Source: Oscillospiraceae bacterium
GTDB lineage: Bacteria > Bacillota > Clostridia > Christensenellales > Aristaeellaceae
Direction: 5' to 3'
Assembly (NCBI GenBank): GCA_031266295.1
Contig: JAISBH010000173.1
Location: 1 to 22,062, forward strand
Length of the DNA: 22,062 nt
In this document: one piece after another, positions 14,272-22,001 of the stretch
Position numbering within the stretch: position 1 is the stretch's first letter
Layout of the letters: each line of letters starts with the position of its first letter
Made by a program: the position numbers and the translations under genes
The notes under the pieces: model-generated
Databases searched by the model: none
What the model was told of the DNA's origin: nothing
Seen by the model: only the letters and a program-made list of their open reading frames with translations

Positions 14272-14816
14272 CACAAGTTTTTAACCATCAGACCGAGGAC
14301 GGTATGGCGCTCGCGACGATCCCAAATGGAACGCCTATCAAAATTGCGTCGGCGTATCAGAGAGTTATAACGCAGATTGTTACAAGATCACCTGGAAGAC
14401 TAGCGTCGCTGAGGTGTGGTTACAGCTAGTCAGGTTGACAGTATTGCGCTGTCTGCGCACGATAAAAAATCATAAGGGAAATCATCGAAAAGCATTGATT
14501 TTATGTGGGTTTGCGTCGTCTTTTTCTCATGTTCAAAACCATAAAACATCTCCCAATTCGGCTCGGATTCCGAGTCGTATTTAAGTTTCGGCTTGACGCT
14601 TTTGGAGCGACTCCGGCTTGTTGCTCTATTCGCATAGCGCTGTGTAGCCGAGTAGTGACCTGCTTCTCCTGCTGCTGAGCTATAACGATTCATCGTGGGT
14701 AATTCAAATTTGATGCATAATTTATGGTTGTCTTGCCAATCTAAATGGTGTAGCGGCGGCGATGCGAGACGCTGCTAACCATACACGAACCATAAATATT
14801 GAAGTGAGGTGCGAAC
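14272..14816. other. Gene-poor AT-richer interval with coding-like debris
   Basis: This interval between the sugar importer and the DUF1614 gene is AT-richer than the surrounding genes and holds no convincing gene. A + strand frame from 14291 to about 14400 reads like part of a soluble protein (DDPKWNAYQNCVG, YNADCYKITWKT) but lacks a start and breaks down afterwards. A minus-strand frame of 87 residues (14430-14693) has no ribosome binding site and no recognisable domain. The whole looks like the scar of a lost insertion. Confidence 0.35.
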
Positions 14817-15470
14817 ATGTCCGTCGGCATGATACTCTTGTTGGTGGCGGGGCTGCTGGTAATATTCGGGGTTGGCCAGCGCGTGTTGGATCGCATGCGG
14901 CTTAGCGACCGCGGCGCTCTGGTCGCGATGGCGGCGATATTCATCGGGGGCCTGATCCCGCCGATTACACTGGGTCCTATACAGTTCAGCATCGGCGGAG
15001 CGCTGGTGCCGCTGGCGATTTGCATATATGTGCTGGCGCAGGCGGACTCACCGGGTGATTTCTGGCGCGGCATTATTGGCGCCGTGCTGACGGCAGGCGC
15101 GATATACGCGCTGGATCACTTCCTGCCGGCCGATCCGGCTGCGATAACGTTTGATCCCAATTACCTGTACGGCATAGCGGCGGGCGTGATCGCGTACATT
15201 CTAGGTCGGTCGCGGCGTGGCGCGTTCATCAGTGCGGTGCTGGGATTGATACTGGTGGACGTGGTGATCGGGATTGTGAACCGCGCGCAGGGCGTTAATC
15301 AATTGATAACGATCGGCACGGGCGGTATGCTCGACGCGATCGTAATATCCGGATTACTAGCCGTGATGCTAGCTGAATTGGTAGGCGAAATCATTGAGCG
15401 GATAGTCCGCGGCAAGGGCCGCCAAGAGAACGAGGATGGTGCGGTGCGCGATGGGAGGCGAGCGCGTTGA
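14817..15470 (+). CDS. DUF1614 family membrane protein
   Basis: The 217-residue protein is very hydrophobic, with about six to seven membrane segments: MILLLVAGLLVIFGVG, ALVAMAAIFIGGLIPPI, LVPLAICIYVLAQA, IIGAVLTAGAIYAL, GIAAGVIAYILG, FISAVLGLILVDVVIGIV and AIVISGLLAVMLAELVGEI. It ends in a charged cytoplasmic tail. The TIGTGGMLDAIVISGLLAVMLAE stretch matches the DUF1614 pattern. Function is unknown. A GTGAGGT site (14804-14810) precedes ATG 14817. The stop overlaps the spoIIP start as TTGA, so the two are translationally coupled and probably used together in sporulation (inference). Confidence 0.75.
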   Translation: MSVGMILLLVAGLLVIFGVGQRVLDRMRLSDRGALVAMAAIFIGGLIPPITLGPIQFSIGGALVPLAICIYVLAQADSPGDFWRGIIGAVLTAGAIYALDHFLPADPAAITFDPNYLYGIAAGVIAYILGRSRRGAFISAVLGLILVDVVIGIVNRAQGVNQLITIGTGGMLDAIVISGLLAVMLAELVGEIIERIVRGKGRQENEDGAVRDGRRAR

Positions 15471-16717
15471 CTTATTCCAAAGAAACAGCTGAAGTGAGTA
15501 TGGATTTAAGGACAAGCCGCAAGGCGCGCATAATCACGCTGCTGATAGTGATCATTGCGCTGCTGTTCACGCCAGAACGTGGGATAGCGGCGGCCACGCC
15601 TGAACCGGAGGACGACAACTATGAATCCTGGTTCGAGGGCGGCGATCAGTATTACACAGTAAAACTGGAGTCTGGCGAGACGCTGTTCACGGTAGGCACA
15701 GGCGTCAATGTTGACGACGAATACATCAGCGGCGATAACCAGCACTATGTGATAGCGTCGGTTGACCCACAGTCGATGACTGCCGTCGCGCAGCACACTG
15801 GAGCTGAAGAGATGCCCAGTATCGATTGGCTGAAGGCGGCTTTCGCACAGACGACAAGCATTTCAACGGCTTCAAGCGCGTCGAGCGGAAACCGCCACGT
15901 GGCTATATACGCGACTCACACGGATGAATCGTACGTGCCGTCGGACGGAACGGAATCCGAAGACAATGGTGGCGGGATACTGGACGTGGCGCAAACGCTG
16001 AAGGAAGCGTTTGAGGAACAGGGCGTCACGGTCGACATTAACACCACGTCGCACCTGCCGCATGACAATGGCGCGTACCGCAGATCGAGACAGACGGCAG
16101 CGGCGCTAATGAAGTCGATGCCAGATGCGCTGATAGACGTGCATCGCGACGGCATACCTAATCCTGATGAATACATAACGACCGTCAATGGCGAGAACAC
16201 GGTCAAGGTAAGGCTGCTTGTAGGGCGCTCGAACCAGAACAGCGCGGCGAATAAAGACTTTGCAAAACAGATCAAGGCCGTCGCCGACGAACAGTATCCC
16301 GGACTGGTGAAGGACATATTCATCGGCAAGGGCAGCTATAACCAGGATCTGTCGCCCAGGTCGATACTGTTGGAGTTCGGCACGCATACGACGAGCAAGG
16401 AGCGCGCGCAGAAGGCAACAAGCATGATCGCTACGGCGATGACGTCGGTGCTGTACGGTCAGGCCGCCAACGGACAAAGCGGCGCGAACACAGGCGCGGC
16501 CGAGCAGCAAAAAAACGGCGGTGTTGGCACAGGGATACTGTGGATAGTGTTGTTCGTGGTCGTAGCCGCACTAGCATACGCATTCCTGGCTACAGGTTCT
16601 GGCAAAGGCATGATTGAGAAGTTGAAGAGGAACACGAGCGAGATAACAGGGGGCTTGATAGGAAAGAAGTCCGACGAGTATAATAATAGAGACGACGACA
16701 GCCGCAGCCCACAATAA
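15467..16717 (+). CDS. spoIIP: Stage II sporulation protein P (SpoIIP), cell-wall amidase
   Basis: SpoIIP cleaves septal peptidoglycan during engulfment together with SpoIID and SpoIIM. The family residues are visible: IYATHTDESY (147-156), DVHRDG (224-229) and LLEFGTHTTS (301-310), giving His151, His226 and Glu303 as likely metal or catalytic residues. An N-terminal membrane segment (20-34) anchors the enzyme outside the cell. A second segment at about 357-376 (ILWIVLFVVVAALAYAFLATG) plus a 40-residue charged tail is an addition not found in B. subtilis SpoIIP. TTG 15467 is favoured by GGGAGG (15453-15458); ATG 15500 has no such site. It is coupled to the DUF1614 gene. Confidence 0.88.
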   Translation: MTYSKETAEVSMDLRTSRKARIITLLIVIIALLFTPERGIAAATPEPEDDNYESWFEGGDQYYTVKLESGETLFTVGTGVNVDDEYISGDNQHYVIASVDPQSMTAVAQHTGAEEMPSIDWLKAAFAQTTSISTASSASSGNRHVAIYATHTDESYVPSDGTESEDNGGGILDVAQTLKEAFEEQGVTVDINTTSHLPHDNGAYRRSRQTAAALMKSMPDALIDVHRDGIPNPDEYITTVNGENTVKVRLLVGRSNQNSAANKDFAKQIKAVADEQYPGLVKDIFIGKGSYNQDLSPRSILLEFGTHTTSKERAQKATSMIATAMTSVLYGQAANGQSGANTGAAEQQKNGGVGTGILWIVLFVVVAALAYAFLATGSGKGMIEKLKRNTSEITGGLIGKKSDEYNNRDDDSRSPQ

Positions 16718-16733
16718 CCCATTATACTATGGG

Positions 16734-16783
16734 CCGCCAGGATTTTCCGCGTCATTCGTGAAAATCGAGGAAAATCCTGGTGG
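16734..16783. repeat. 15-bp inverted repeat between spoIIP and the phosphodiesterase gene
   Basis: CCGCCAGGATTTTCC (16734-16748) pairs with GGAAAATCCTGGTGG (16769-16783) with a single G-T wobble, around a 20-nt loop that contains a further GAAAATC. A TATACT box (16723-16728) lies just upstream. No T-tract follows either arm, so it may be an RNA stem, an operator or a weak terminator. Confidence 0.45.
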
Positions 16784-16851
16784 TCTGTGATATGTCCGCC
16801 CAAAGCAGCCCTCGTCCGTCACAGTCTATCTGCCATAAGGAGGAACCACCA

Positions 16852-17595
16852 ATGCCTGCGCAGATATGGGCCCACCGCGGCGATTCATCCAATGCGCCTG
16901 AAAATACCCTTCCAGCATTTCAGCAAGCTATAGACGCCGGCGCGGACGGTATTGAGCTGGATGTCCAGCGCACCTCCGACGGTGTGGTCGTGGTAGCGCA
17001 CGACGACACTATCAGCCGCGTCAGCAACGGTGTCGGCGAGGTGGCGAAACTGCCGCTTGCGGAGCTGCGCAAGTATGATTTCTCAAAGGTCAAGGATGGT
17101 TTCAAGAGCACGGTCATACCTACGCTGGAAGAAACGCTGCGCTTGGTCGAGCCGTCCTCGCTCCAGCTGAACGTAGAACTTAAGAGAGGACGTCAAGCTG
17201 ACGAAGGCCTCGCACCCGCGGCGTTGGCGTTGGTGCATTCGTTTGGCATGATGAGCCGGGTTGTGTTTTCGTCGTTTGATCTGCCTATGCTGGAACAGGC
17301 ACGCTTGCTGGAACCCGATGCGCGTCTTGGCATATTGTTCGACCTTCGCCAACGCGCGCCATGGGATTTCGCTAAAACTATTCGCGCAGAAGCCATGCAC
17401 GGACCGCTAGCGCGCGCTCGGCTGGCAGACTTCATTGCACACTGCCATGACTCAAAGCTGCTGGTGCGGTTATGGACAGTCGACGCGCCGACCGCGATTG
17501 AGCGAACGATCCGAGGCGGGGTTGACGGCGTTATAACGAACAGGCCGAGCCTGGCGCTTAAGATACGGGATGCGATAACGAACATAGTTGAGTAG
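16852..17595 (+). CDS. Glycerophosphodiester phosphodiesterase
   Basis: The 247-residue GDPD TIM-barrel protein would hydrolyse glycerophosphodiesters to glycerol-3-phosphate plus an alcohol. Visible are the catalytic IWAHRGDSSNAPENTLPAF start (His8, Arg9), GADGIELDVQRTSDGVVVVAHDD with the metal-binding Glu and Asp and a second catalytic His, LNVELK near the middle, and VRLWTVDAP plus GVDGVITNRP at the end. No signal peptide is seen, so it is cytoplasmic, like the UgpQ type. AAGGAGG (16837-16843) with 8-bp spacing fixes ATG 16852. It converges with the YkvI-like gene, with only 94 bp between them and no clear terminator. Confidence 0.92.
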   Translation: MPAQIWAHRGDSSNAPENTLPAFQQAIDAGADGIELDVQRTSDGVVVVAHDDTISRVSNGVGEVAKLPLAELRKYDFSKVKDGFKSTVIPTLEETLRLVEPSSLQLNVELKRGRQADEGLAPAALALVHSFGMMSRVVFSSFDLPMLEQARLLEPDARLGILFDLRQRAPWDFAKTIRAEAMHGPLARARLADFIAHCHDSKLLVRLWTVDAPTAIERTIRGGVDGVITNRPSLALKIRDAITNIVE

Positions 17596-17689
17596 GATTC
17601 AGACAATCTATCGTGCAGGCCAGTGGTCTGTTTATATTAACGGGCTGCTGGTCTATATCTTCCGAAACCGCGCGTCGGTCTGTTCTGCC

Positions 17690-18757
17690 CTATGGTGTCT
17701 TCCGTGCCTTGCCCACGACCAACAATCCGACCAAAGCCACCGCGCTGCCCCAGCCCATCAGAGGATACGCAACACCGATCAGTCGGCTGAACCCTATCAC
17801 ACCCGCGCCGACTACCAGCAGCGCTGCCGTTAAATATCCCGCCCACTCCGGTATATGGAACCTCCCGTTAGGTTCCAGTCGCGCAATCAACTGAGCCAAC
17901 GATCGGATCAGTGCCGTCAGCGTCGTCATCATTGCTATCAACAGCGTCGCCGTCGCCAGCAACGCCGCCGGGATCGAACCTCTTGCCAGAATCAACATAG
18001 GCAACGGCGCATACTCCACCCTCGCAATATGAGGCATCAGCGTCGCGTTTGCCGCCGCCAGCAGTCCGCCTATCATCGGAATAAACCACATCGCCGTTTT
18101 CCTATGATACTCTGCGTCCGACCGCGACGCGATCTCGCTGAGTATCCCGCAGCACAGTGTCACATTCAGGCACGCGTAACCTACCGCAAGCGGCAAAGTC
18201 GGCAGCCACGATACAACTGGATGCGCAGCCTGCAAGCTCACGTACTCCCGTCCCCGCCATGCGATTACTAAGTACAACAATCCGCACACCGGCAGCAAAA
18301 ACCCGCCGCCCGTCGCCAGCGCATGCACGCCGCGCCGCGCCCATATCACGCCTAATATCACAGCTGCACCCAACCCCAATTCGTAAGCGTGAGGAATCGT
18401 CATTGATATAGCTGCAATCTCGCCTACGCCGCTGACCATCGCACCCGCCGTGATCAGCATCAACAGCGCATACATTGCCGCGAACAACTTGCCCGCCGCG
18501 CCTCCCAGCACATTTGTACACAATTGCGCAAATGATCCGGCGCCCGTTCGTGCTGACAGCCGCATTATCCCGAATACGAGCACGCCGAACGTCAGCGTCG
18601 CAACCGCCACGCCCACCCACGACCACGCGCCATATCTAGTAAAGAATACCATTACCTCGCGGCCTGACGCGAACCCCGCGCCGACCACTGTCGCTAATAT
18701 GGCAAGCGCGGTTTGCGCCGCGCTAGGCGGCGCGTTTCGCGCGCATCGTTTAGGCAT
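17690..18757 (-). CDS. YkvI-family membrane transporter
   Basis: The 355-residue protein has about ten hydrophobic helices and begins with the family motif ILATVVGAGFASGREVMVFFTRYG (about 19-42). It continues through ALLMLITAGAMVSGVGEI and VGYACLNVTLCCGILSEI and ends with LMGWGSAVALVGLLVVG. YkvI proteins are distant members of the APC transporter superfamily with unknown substrate. The start is taken at complement 18757 because GAGGGGG lies 8-9 bp upstream on that strand. The frame runs open for another 240 bp, but that stretch is unlike the family and lacks a ribosome binding site. Confidence 0.85.
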   Translation of the reverse strand: MPKRCARNAPPSAAQTALAILATVVGAGFASGREVMVFFTRYGAWSWVGVAVATLTFGVLVFGIMRLSARTGAGSFAQLCTNVLGGAAGKLFAAMYALLMLITAGAMVSGVGEIAAISMTIPHAYELGLGAAVILGVIWARRGVHALATGGGFLLPVCGLLYLVIAWRGREYVSLQAAHPVVSWLPTLPLAVGYACLNVTLCCGILSEIASRSDAEYHRKTAMWFIPMIGGLLAAANATLMPHIARVEYAPLPMLILARGSIPAALLATATLLIAMMTTLTALIRSLAQLIARLEPNGRFHIPEWAGYLTAALLVVGAGVIGFSRLIGVAYPLMGWGSAVALVGLLVVGKARKTP

Positions 18758-18814
18758 AATGCTCGCCCCCTCGCATGAGGATATGCGCTGCGCTCCGAAT
18801 TCCATGCGGCTGCG

Positions 18815-18955
18815 ATGATTTATTCCACAGGTTTTAAAAACCTTATAGGAAATGCTGTCAGAACGGCGCTTTCCGCGTTTATAGAGATGTACGGACCCGC
18901 TAATATTGAGGCGAGAGAGCAGGGTATTGAAGATATAGTGGCGAAAGTAATCTAG
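18815..18955 (+). CDS. Hypothetical 46-residue ORF or gene remnant
   Basis: An open frame from ATG 18815 to TAG 18953 encodes a peptide with two amphipathic helices (KNLIGNAVRTALSAFIEMYG and ANIEAREQGIEDIVAKVI). It resembles the terminal piece of a larger soluble protein, but I do not recognise which. There is no clear ribosome binding site, and the stop lies 33 bp before the deacetylase gene. It could be a truncated remnant or a genuine small protein. Confidence 0.2.
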   Translation: MIYSTGFKNLIGNAVRTALSAFIEMYGPANIEAREQGIEDIVAKVI

Positions 18956-18988
18956 ACGGTTGAATATAAATTTTAACGGAGGAACACT

Positions 18989-19669
18989 ATGAATTGGCAA
19001 GGCAGGATGAAGGCGCTGACATTTAGCTACGACGACGGGATCGAACAGGACGTCCGCCTAATCGACATATTCAACAGATATGGCATGAAGTGTACGTTCA
19101 ACCTGAACAGCGGGCAAGCGTCACCCACTAGCAGTTGGGTGCGCAACGGCGTGACAATCAGGCGCATCGACGCGTCGCGCTACGCGGCAGTATATCGCGG
19201 CCATGAACCAGCGTGCCATACGCTGACCCATCCGCACCTGGAGAATGAAACGGATGATGAGATCGACCTGCAACTGCGTGGCGACAAGGCTAACCTGGAG
19301 AAATGGTTCGGCGTGACCGTTCAAGGTATGGCATACCCGTTCGGCACATATGACGACCGAGTGCTCCGGATCGTCGTGGCAAACGGTCTTCAATATGCTC
19401 GCACGGTGATATCCACACGCTCGTTCAACCTACCGGCAGACTTACTACGCCTCCCGGCGACATGCCACCACAAAGATCCGGCGCTGCCTGAATTGATTGA
19501 TCGTTTCCTTGCGCTAACACCTGAACAACCGGCGCTGTTCTACATCTGGGGCCACAGTTACGAGTTCGACACAGACAATAATTGGCAGGTCATTGATGAT
19601 GCGTGCAAGGCGCTGTCGGGGCGTGAGGATATCTTCTACTGCACGAACGCGGAAGCGCTGTTGGGTTGA
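18989..19669 (+). CDS. Polysaccharide deacetylase (NodB/CE4-like), no signal peptide
   Basis: The 226-residue protein has the CE4 motifs in order: LTFSYDDG (10-17) with the catalytic base and metal-binding Asp, CHTLTHPHL (76-84) with His77 and His81 as metal ligands, and MAYPFGTYDD (114-123). A late FYIWGHSYEFD supplies the final His motif. The family removes acetyl groups from N- or O-acetylated sugars. There is no signal peptide or membrane anchor, so a cytoplasmic role on a small sugar is more likely than wall modification (inference). GGAGG (18978-18982) precedes ATG 18989. It stands alone between opposite-strand genes. Confidence 0.88.
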   Translation: MNWQGRMKALTFSYDDGIEQDVRLIDIFNRYGMKCTFNLNSGQASPTSSWVRNGVTIRRIDASRYAAVYRGHEPACHTLTHPHLENETDDEIDLQLRGDKANLEKWFGVTVQGMAYPFGTYDDRVLRIVVANGLQYARTVISTRSFNLPADLLRLPATCHHKDPALPELIDRFLALTPEQPALFYIWGHSYEFDTDNNWQVIDDACKALSGREDIFYCTNAEALLG

Positions 19670-19683
19670 GGCGTGGCATACAT

Positions 19684-19706
19684 GAAAAAGGCTGCTGCGG
19701 CAGCCT
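19684..19706 (-). terminator. Intrinsic terminator of the patatin-like gene
   Basis: Read on the minus strand, AGGCTGC and GCAGCCT form a 7-bp perfect stem (19689-19695 and 19700-19706, 4-nt loop) followed by a run of five T. It lies about 50 bp beyond the stop of the minus-strand phospholipase gene and just after the end of the + strand deacetylase gene. Confidence 0.75.
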
Positions 19707-19754
19707 CAAATTCATAATATCGGTAAATCATAAACGGTGCTGTTAATCGACCAA

Positions 19755-20675
19755 CTAGATGCGATGCCACTGTTTGCCGCCGGCGACCGCAGCCGTCTTA
19801 GCCGATATTGGCACGGTGCGACTGAACGCGGCCTTGATCTCGGGCATGGCCTTCATCGCGGTCTCGTAACCGATGTCGACGAATTCATCCATGTTTTCGA
19901 ACGAGAATACGCCGTTCCCGGGCGGGAGTATCACGTCGAGCACATATGTGGCATGGCGACGCTGCTGGCGCTCGAGCTGTTTGCTGACCGTATTAATCAT
20001 TCTACGCACGATTCCCACTACGTCGTCTGGGGTGGAAACGTCCTCGCCCTCGACGTTCAGGCCGACTCCCATCACGCGATCCGCGCCCATGCTGCATACC
20101 GCTGATACGGGCAGATTCATCAGCACACCGCCGTCTACCAGCATCTCGTTTTGCCGCATCTTGGGCGTGAACACGATCGGCATGGATATTGAGGCGCGCA
20201 CAGCCTCCGACAGCGGCACGTCGAGCTCCCAATGCTCCAGTCCACGCTTGGCAGGTGGCCGCGACGCGTACAGCACCAGCTCACTCGACACGATATCGAC
20301 GGCCGGTATGACCAGAGGCATCCGCGCGTCGCGGATTGCCGTGCTCTCCAGGTGATCGTCCATCAGCCGCTCCAATCGATTGCCCTTGAATACGCCCAAG
20401 TATTCCAGCTGCCTATGTGCGGCCCAGCGCCCGACCATCTTTAGTATACCGCTGACATTAAGGTCCAGCAGCTTTGGGCCTAACTGGTGTACGTCCGCAA
20501 ACAGTTCTTCAACGTCGGATAACTTGCCGCGCCACGCGTACTCCGCCGCGACTATCGCTCCGGCGCTGGTGCCGCTTATCACCTCAGGGAGCAAGCTGGC
20601 TTCGGTCAACGCGCGCAGCACACCCAGATGCGCAGCGCCTAACGCTCCACCCCCCTGTAAAGCTAAACCAAACAT
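19755..20675 (-). CDS. Patatin-like phospholipase family protein
   Basis: The 306-residue protein is a predicted serine lipid acyl hydrolase of the RssA/YchK type. It has the oxyanion-hole motif LQGGGALGAAHLGVL (6-20), the nucleophile elbow GTSAG (35-39, Ser37), and the catalytic Asp in VDGGVLMNLP (180-189, Asp181), giving a complete Ser-Asp dyad. No signal peptide is seen. On its strand, GGTGGAGGTG lies just upstream of ATG at complement 20675. A terminator at 19684-19706 ends the unit, so the gene is monocistronic. Its substrate is unknown. Confidence 0.9.
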   Translation of the reverse strand: MFGLALQGGGALGAAHLGVLRALTEASLLPEVISGTSAGAIVAAEYAWRGKLSDVEELFADVHQLGPKLLDLNVSGILKMVGRWAAHRQLEYLGVFKGNRLERLMDDHLESTAIRDARMPLVIPAVDIVSSELVLYASRPPAKRGLEHWELDVPLSEAVRASISMPIVFTPKMRQNEMLVDGGVLMNLPVSAVCSMGADRVMGVGLNVEGEDVSTPDDVVGIVRRMINTVSKQLERQQRRHATYVLDVILPPGNGVFSFENMDEFVDIGYETAMKAMPEIKAAFSRTVPISAKTAAVAGGKQWHRI

Positions 20676-20912
20676 GACACACCTCCACCTTGCACGTCGG
20701 ATAAAGACTATGCGAGGGGTGTGGGCGTCATGACGGGGGTGGGCGTTTAGATGGTTTATACTATATATGTTTTGTGGCCGCGACGTTCATGGTCGATTGC
20801 AAGGCAAATACCCTACCCGAGGATGGAAGAACGGGTAAAAAAGAGTGGCTCAAGAGGAACGCATGTTGTAAAACGTCGGTAGCGGCCAAACAAGATACAA
20901 GGAGTCGCCATC

Positions 20913-21080
20913 ATGAGCCAGGAACAGGATACCATAAAACGCTGCGAATTCAACCACTTGAGTGAAGCCGAGCGCAAACTTATAGAAAAGCATCGGTGAG
21001 GCGGAATGAGCATCCACGCCATAGAAAAGTGTCCGTATTGGGACAGGCATACTATCCGGCGTGAACTTCCACGCTTCTTT
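20913..21080 (+). pseudogene. 5' remnant of an IS30-type transposase gene with in-frame TGA
   Basis: AAGGAG (20899-20904) and ATG 20913 begin an IS30-like N-terminus: a CEFNHLSEAERKLIEKHR helix, a TGA stop (20997-20999), then in the same frame MSIHAIEKCPYWDRHTIRREL, matching the HTH segment of IS30 transposases (usually MSI..IA..LGRS.STISREL). One CGA-to-TGA change would explain the stop. The DDE catalytic domain is absent: from about 21075 the sequence changes to tyrosine recombinase. It is non-functional. Confidence 0.6.
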
Positions 21081-21819
21081 TCAACCACCATATCTCCATG
21101 TGTTGCACTTGATATGATAACCTGTCCTATGACCATAAAGCAGGTATTCGCCATGGCGCACGATGATGAGCTGCCGCGCAAGAATTCAGCCCTCAAGATG
21201 AAGGCTGCGGGTGGCAAGGAAGGCGAGCGCATGCCGCTAACAATCGAACAAACGCTAAACCTCGCGCATACGCGAAGGCACATCCGTTAAGGTTGATGCT
21301 GCTTGTCATGCTCTATACGAGGGTTAGGTGCGGGGAATGCCTGCGCTGCGCTGGGATGATATATCAGGCGGCGTGGCGCACATAAGACGCGTCGTGACAT
21401 TTTCTGTTAGCGGCAAGCCTATTGTAGGACATCCTAAGACGGACGCTGGTAAGTGCGATATGCCGATCATCCCGGAACTGCACGAAGTCCTAAGCGGGCG
21501 CGGCGAAGGATACCTTATCCAAGGCAAGTCAAGCGACGCACCTATGTGCAAGTCAACCTTTGACCATAAGTGGAGAGTTCTTCAAGATGATACCACTGCG
21601 CTAGCGGGCGCCACGCCGAATGTGCTGCGCTACACATCCCTTAAGCCGTTGCACCGCACCGGAGTCGATCCCGCCACACAGTCCTACCTCATGGGGCATG
21701 AGGACTACATTATCACGGCTAACTGCTACACCGAAATTGAATGCGAAGATATTGAGGAGGCGCGGGAAAAAATGAACGGATTGTTGCCAATGCTGTCAGT
21801 GGCAACAAGGAAGCCTTAA
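21081..21819 (+). pseudogene. Degenerate tyrosine recombinase (phage/ICE integrase), frameshifted
   Basis: The segment holds the late core-binding and catalytic regions of a site-specific integrase in three frames. Frame one has IKQVFAMAHDDEL and GERMPLTIEQTLNLAHT. A shift near 21270-21285 leads to HPLRLMLLVMLYTRVRCGE. A shift near 21334 leads to MPALRWDDI, where one missing A would restore RCGE-MPALRW. The last frame runs to the stop at 21819 and contains VLRYTSLKPLHRTG, SYLMGHEDYIITANCYT (GH motif and catalytic-type Tyr). Both shifts fit single-base deletions. It lies 58 bp from the 3' end of tRNA-Lys, the usual position of a tRNA-targeting integrase. Confidence 0.72.
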
Positions 21820-21830
21820 TCAAAGCATAG

Positions 21831-21862
21831 CCCCCCACATATAGCAACCTACATGCGGGGGG
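21831..21862. terminator. GC-rich stem-loop between the integrase remnant and tRNA-Lys
   Basis: CCCCCCACAT (21831-21840) pairs with ATGCGGGGGG (21853-21862) over 10 bp with one wobble, and a 12-nt loop. It sits between two converging units, so it could terminate the tRNA transcript on the minus strand. The flanking T content is low. Confidence 0.45.
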
Positions 21863-21877
21863 AATCTCAATATCTTC

Positions 21878-21953
21878 TGGTGCGCCATCAGGGACTCGAA
21901 CCCGGGACACCCTGATTAAGAGTCAGGTGCTCTACCAACTGAGCTAATGGCGC
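21878..21953 (-). tRNA. tRNA-Lys (anticodon CUU)
   Basis: Read on the minus strand, this is a complete 76-nt tRNA with CCA encoded. The acceptor stem is GCGCCAT/ATGGCGC, the D arm carries AGCTCAGTTGGTAGAGC, and the T arm carries GGGTTCGAGTCCC. The anticodon loop CTCTTAA is closed by CCTGA/TCAGG, so the anticodon is CTT, reading AAG lysine codons. The integrase remnant adjoins its 3' end. Confidence 0.97.
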
Positions 21954-21972
21954 GCGTAATTCAATATAGAAA

Positions 21973-22001
21973 AGAATATCACATTGAAATCCGATTGTCA
22001 A
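21973..22001 (-). promoter_or_regulatory. Sigma-A promoter of tRNA-Lys
   Basis: On the minus strand, a perfect TTGACA (complement of 21996-22001), a 17-bp spacer and TATTCT (complement of 21973-21978) lie 20 bp before the tRNA 5' end. This predicts a short 5' leader of roughly 10-14 nt removed by RNase P. Confidence 0.85.

Noticed and set aside
14430..14693. Minus-strand open frame of 87 residues
   Set aside because: No ribosome binding site, low-complexity Ser/Arg composition, no recognisable domain, and it lies in a degraded interval.
18758..19000. Longer start for the YkvI-like transporter
   Set aside because: The added ~80 residues do not resemble the family, and the ribosome binding site favours complement 18757.
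20997..20999. In-frame TGA as recoding or selenocysteine
   Set aside because: TGA ends other intact genes here (obg, spoIIIA-region amaP, permease). The element is otherwise broken, so a nonsense mutation is simpler.
20813..21283. Minus-strand frame of 156 residues opposite the IS30/integrase remnants
   Set aside because: It is antisense to recognisable transposase and integrase segments and has no domain or ribosome binding site of its own.
1..21877. Duplicate of the tRNA-Lys 3' end as a second attachment site
   Set aside because: No copy of the tRNA 3' segment was noticed elsewhere in the window by eye; the far end of the element, if any, is lost or outside.
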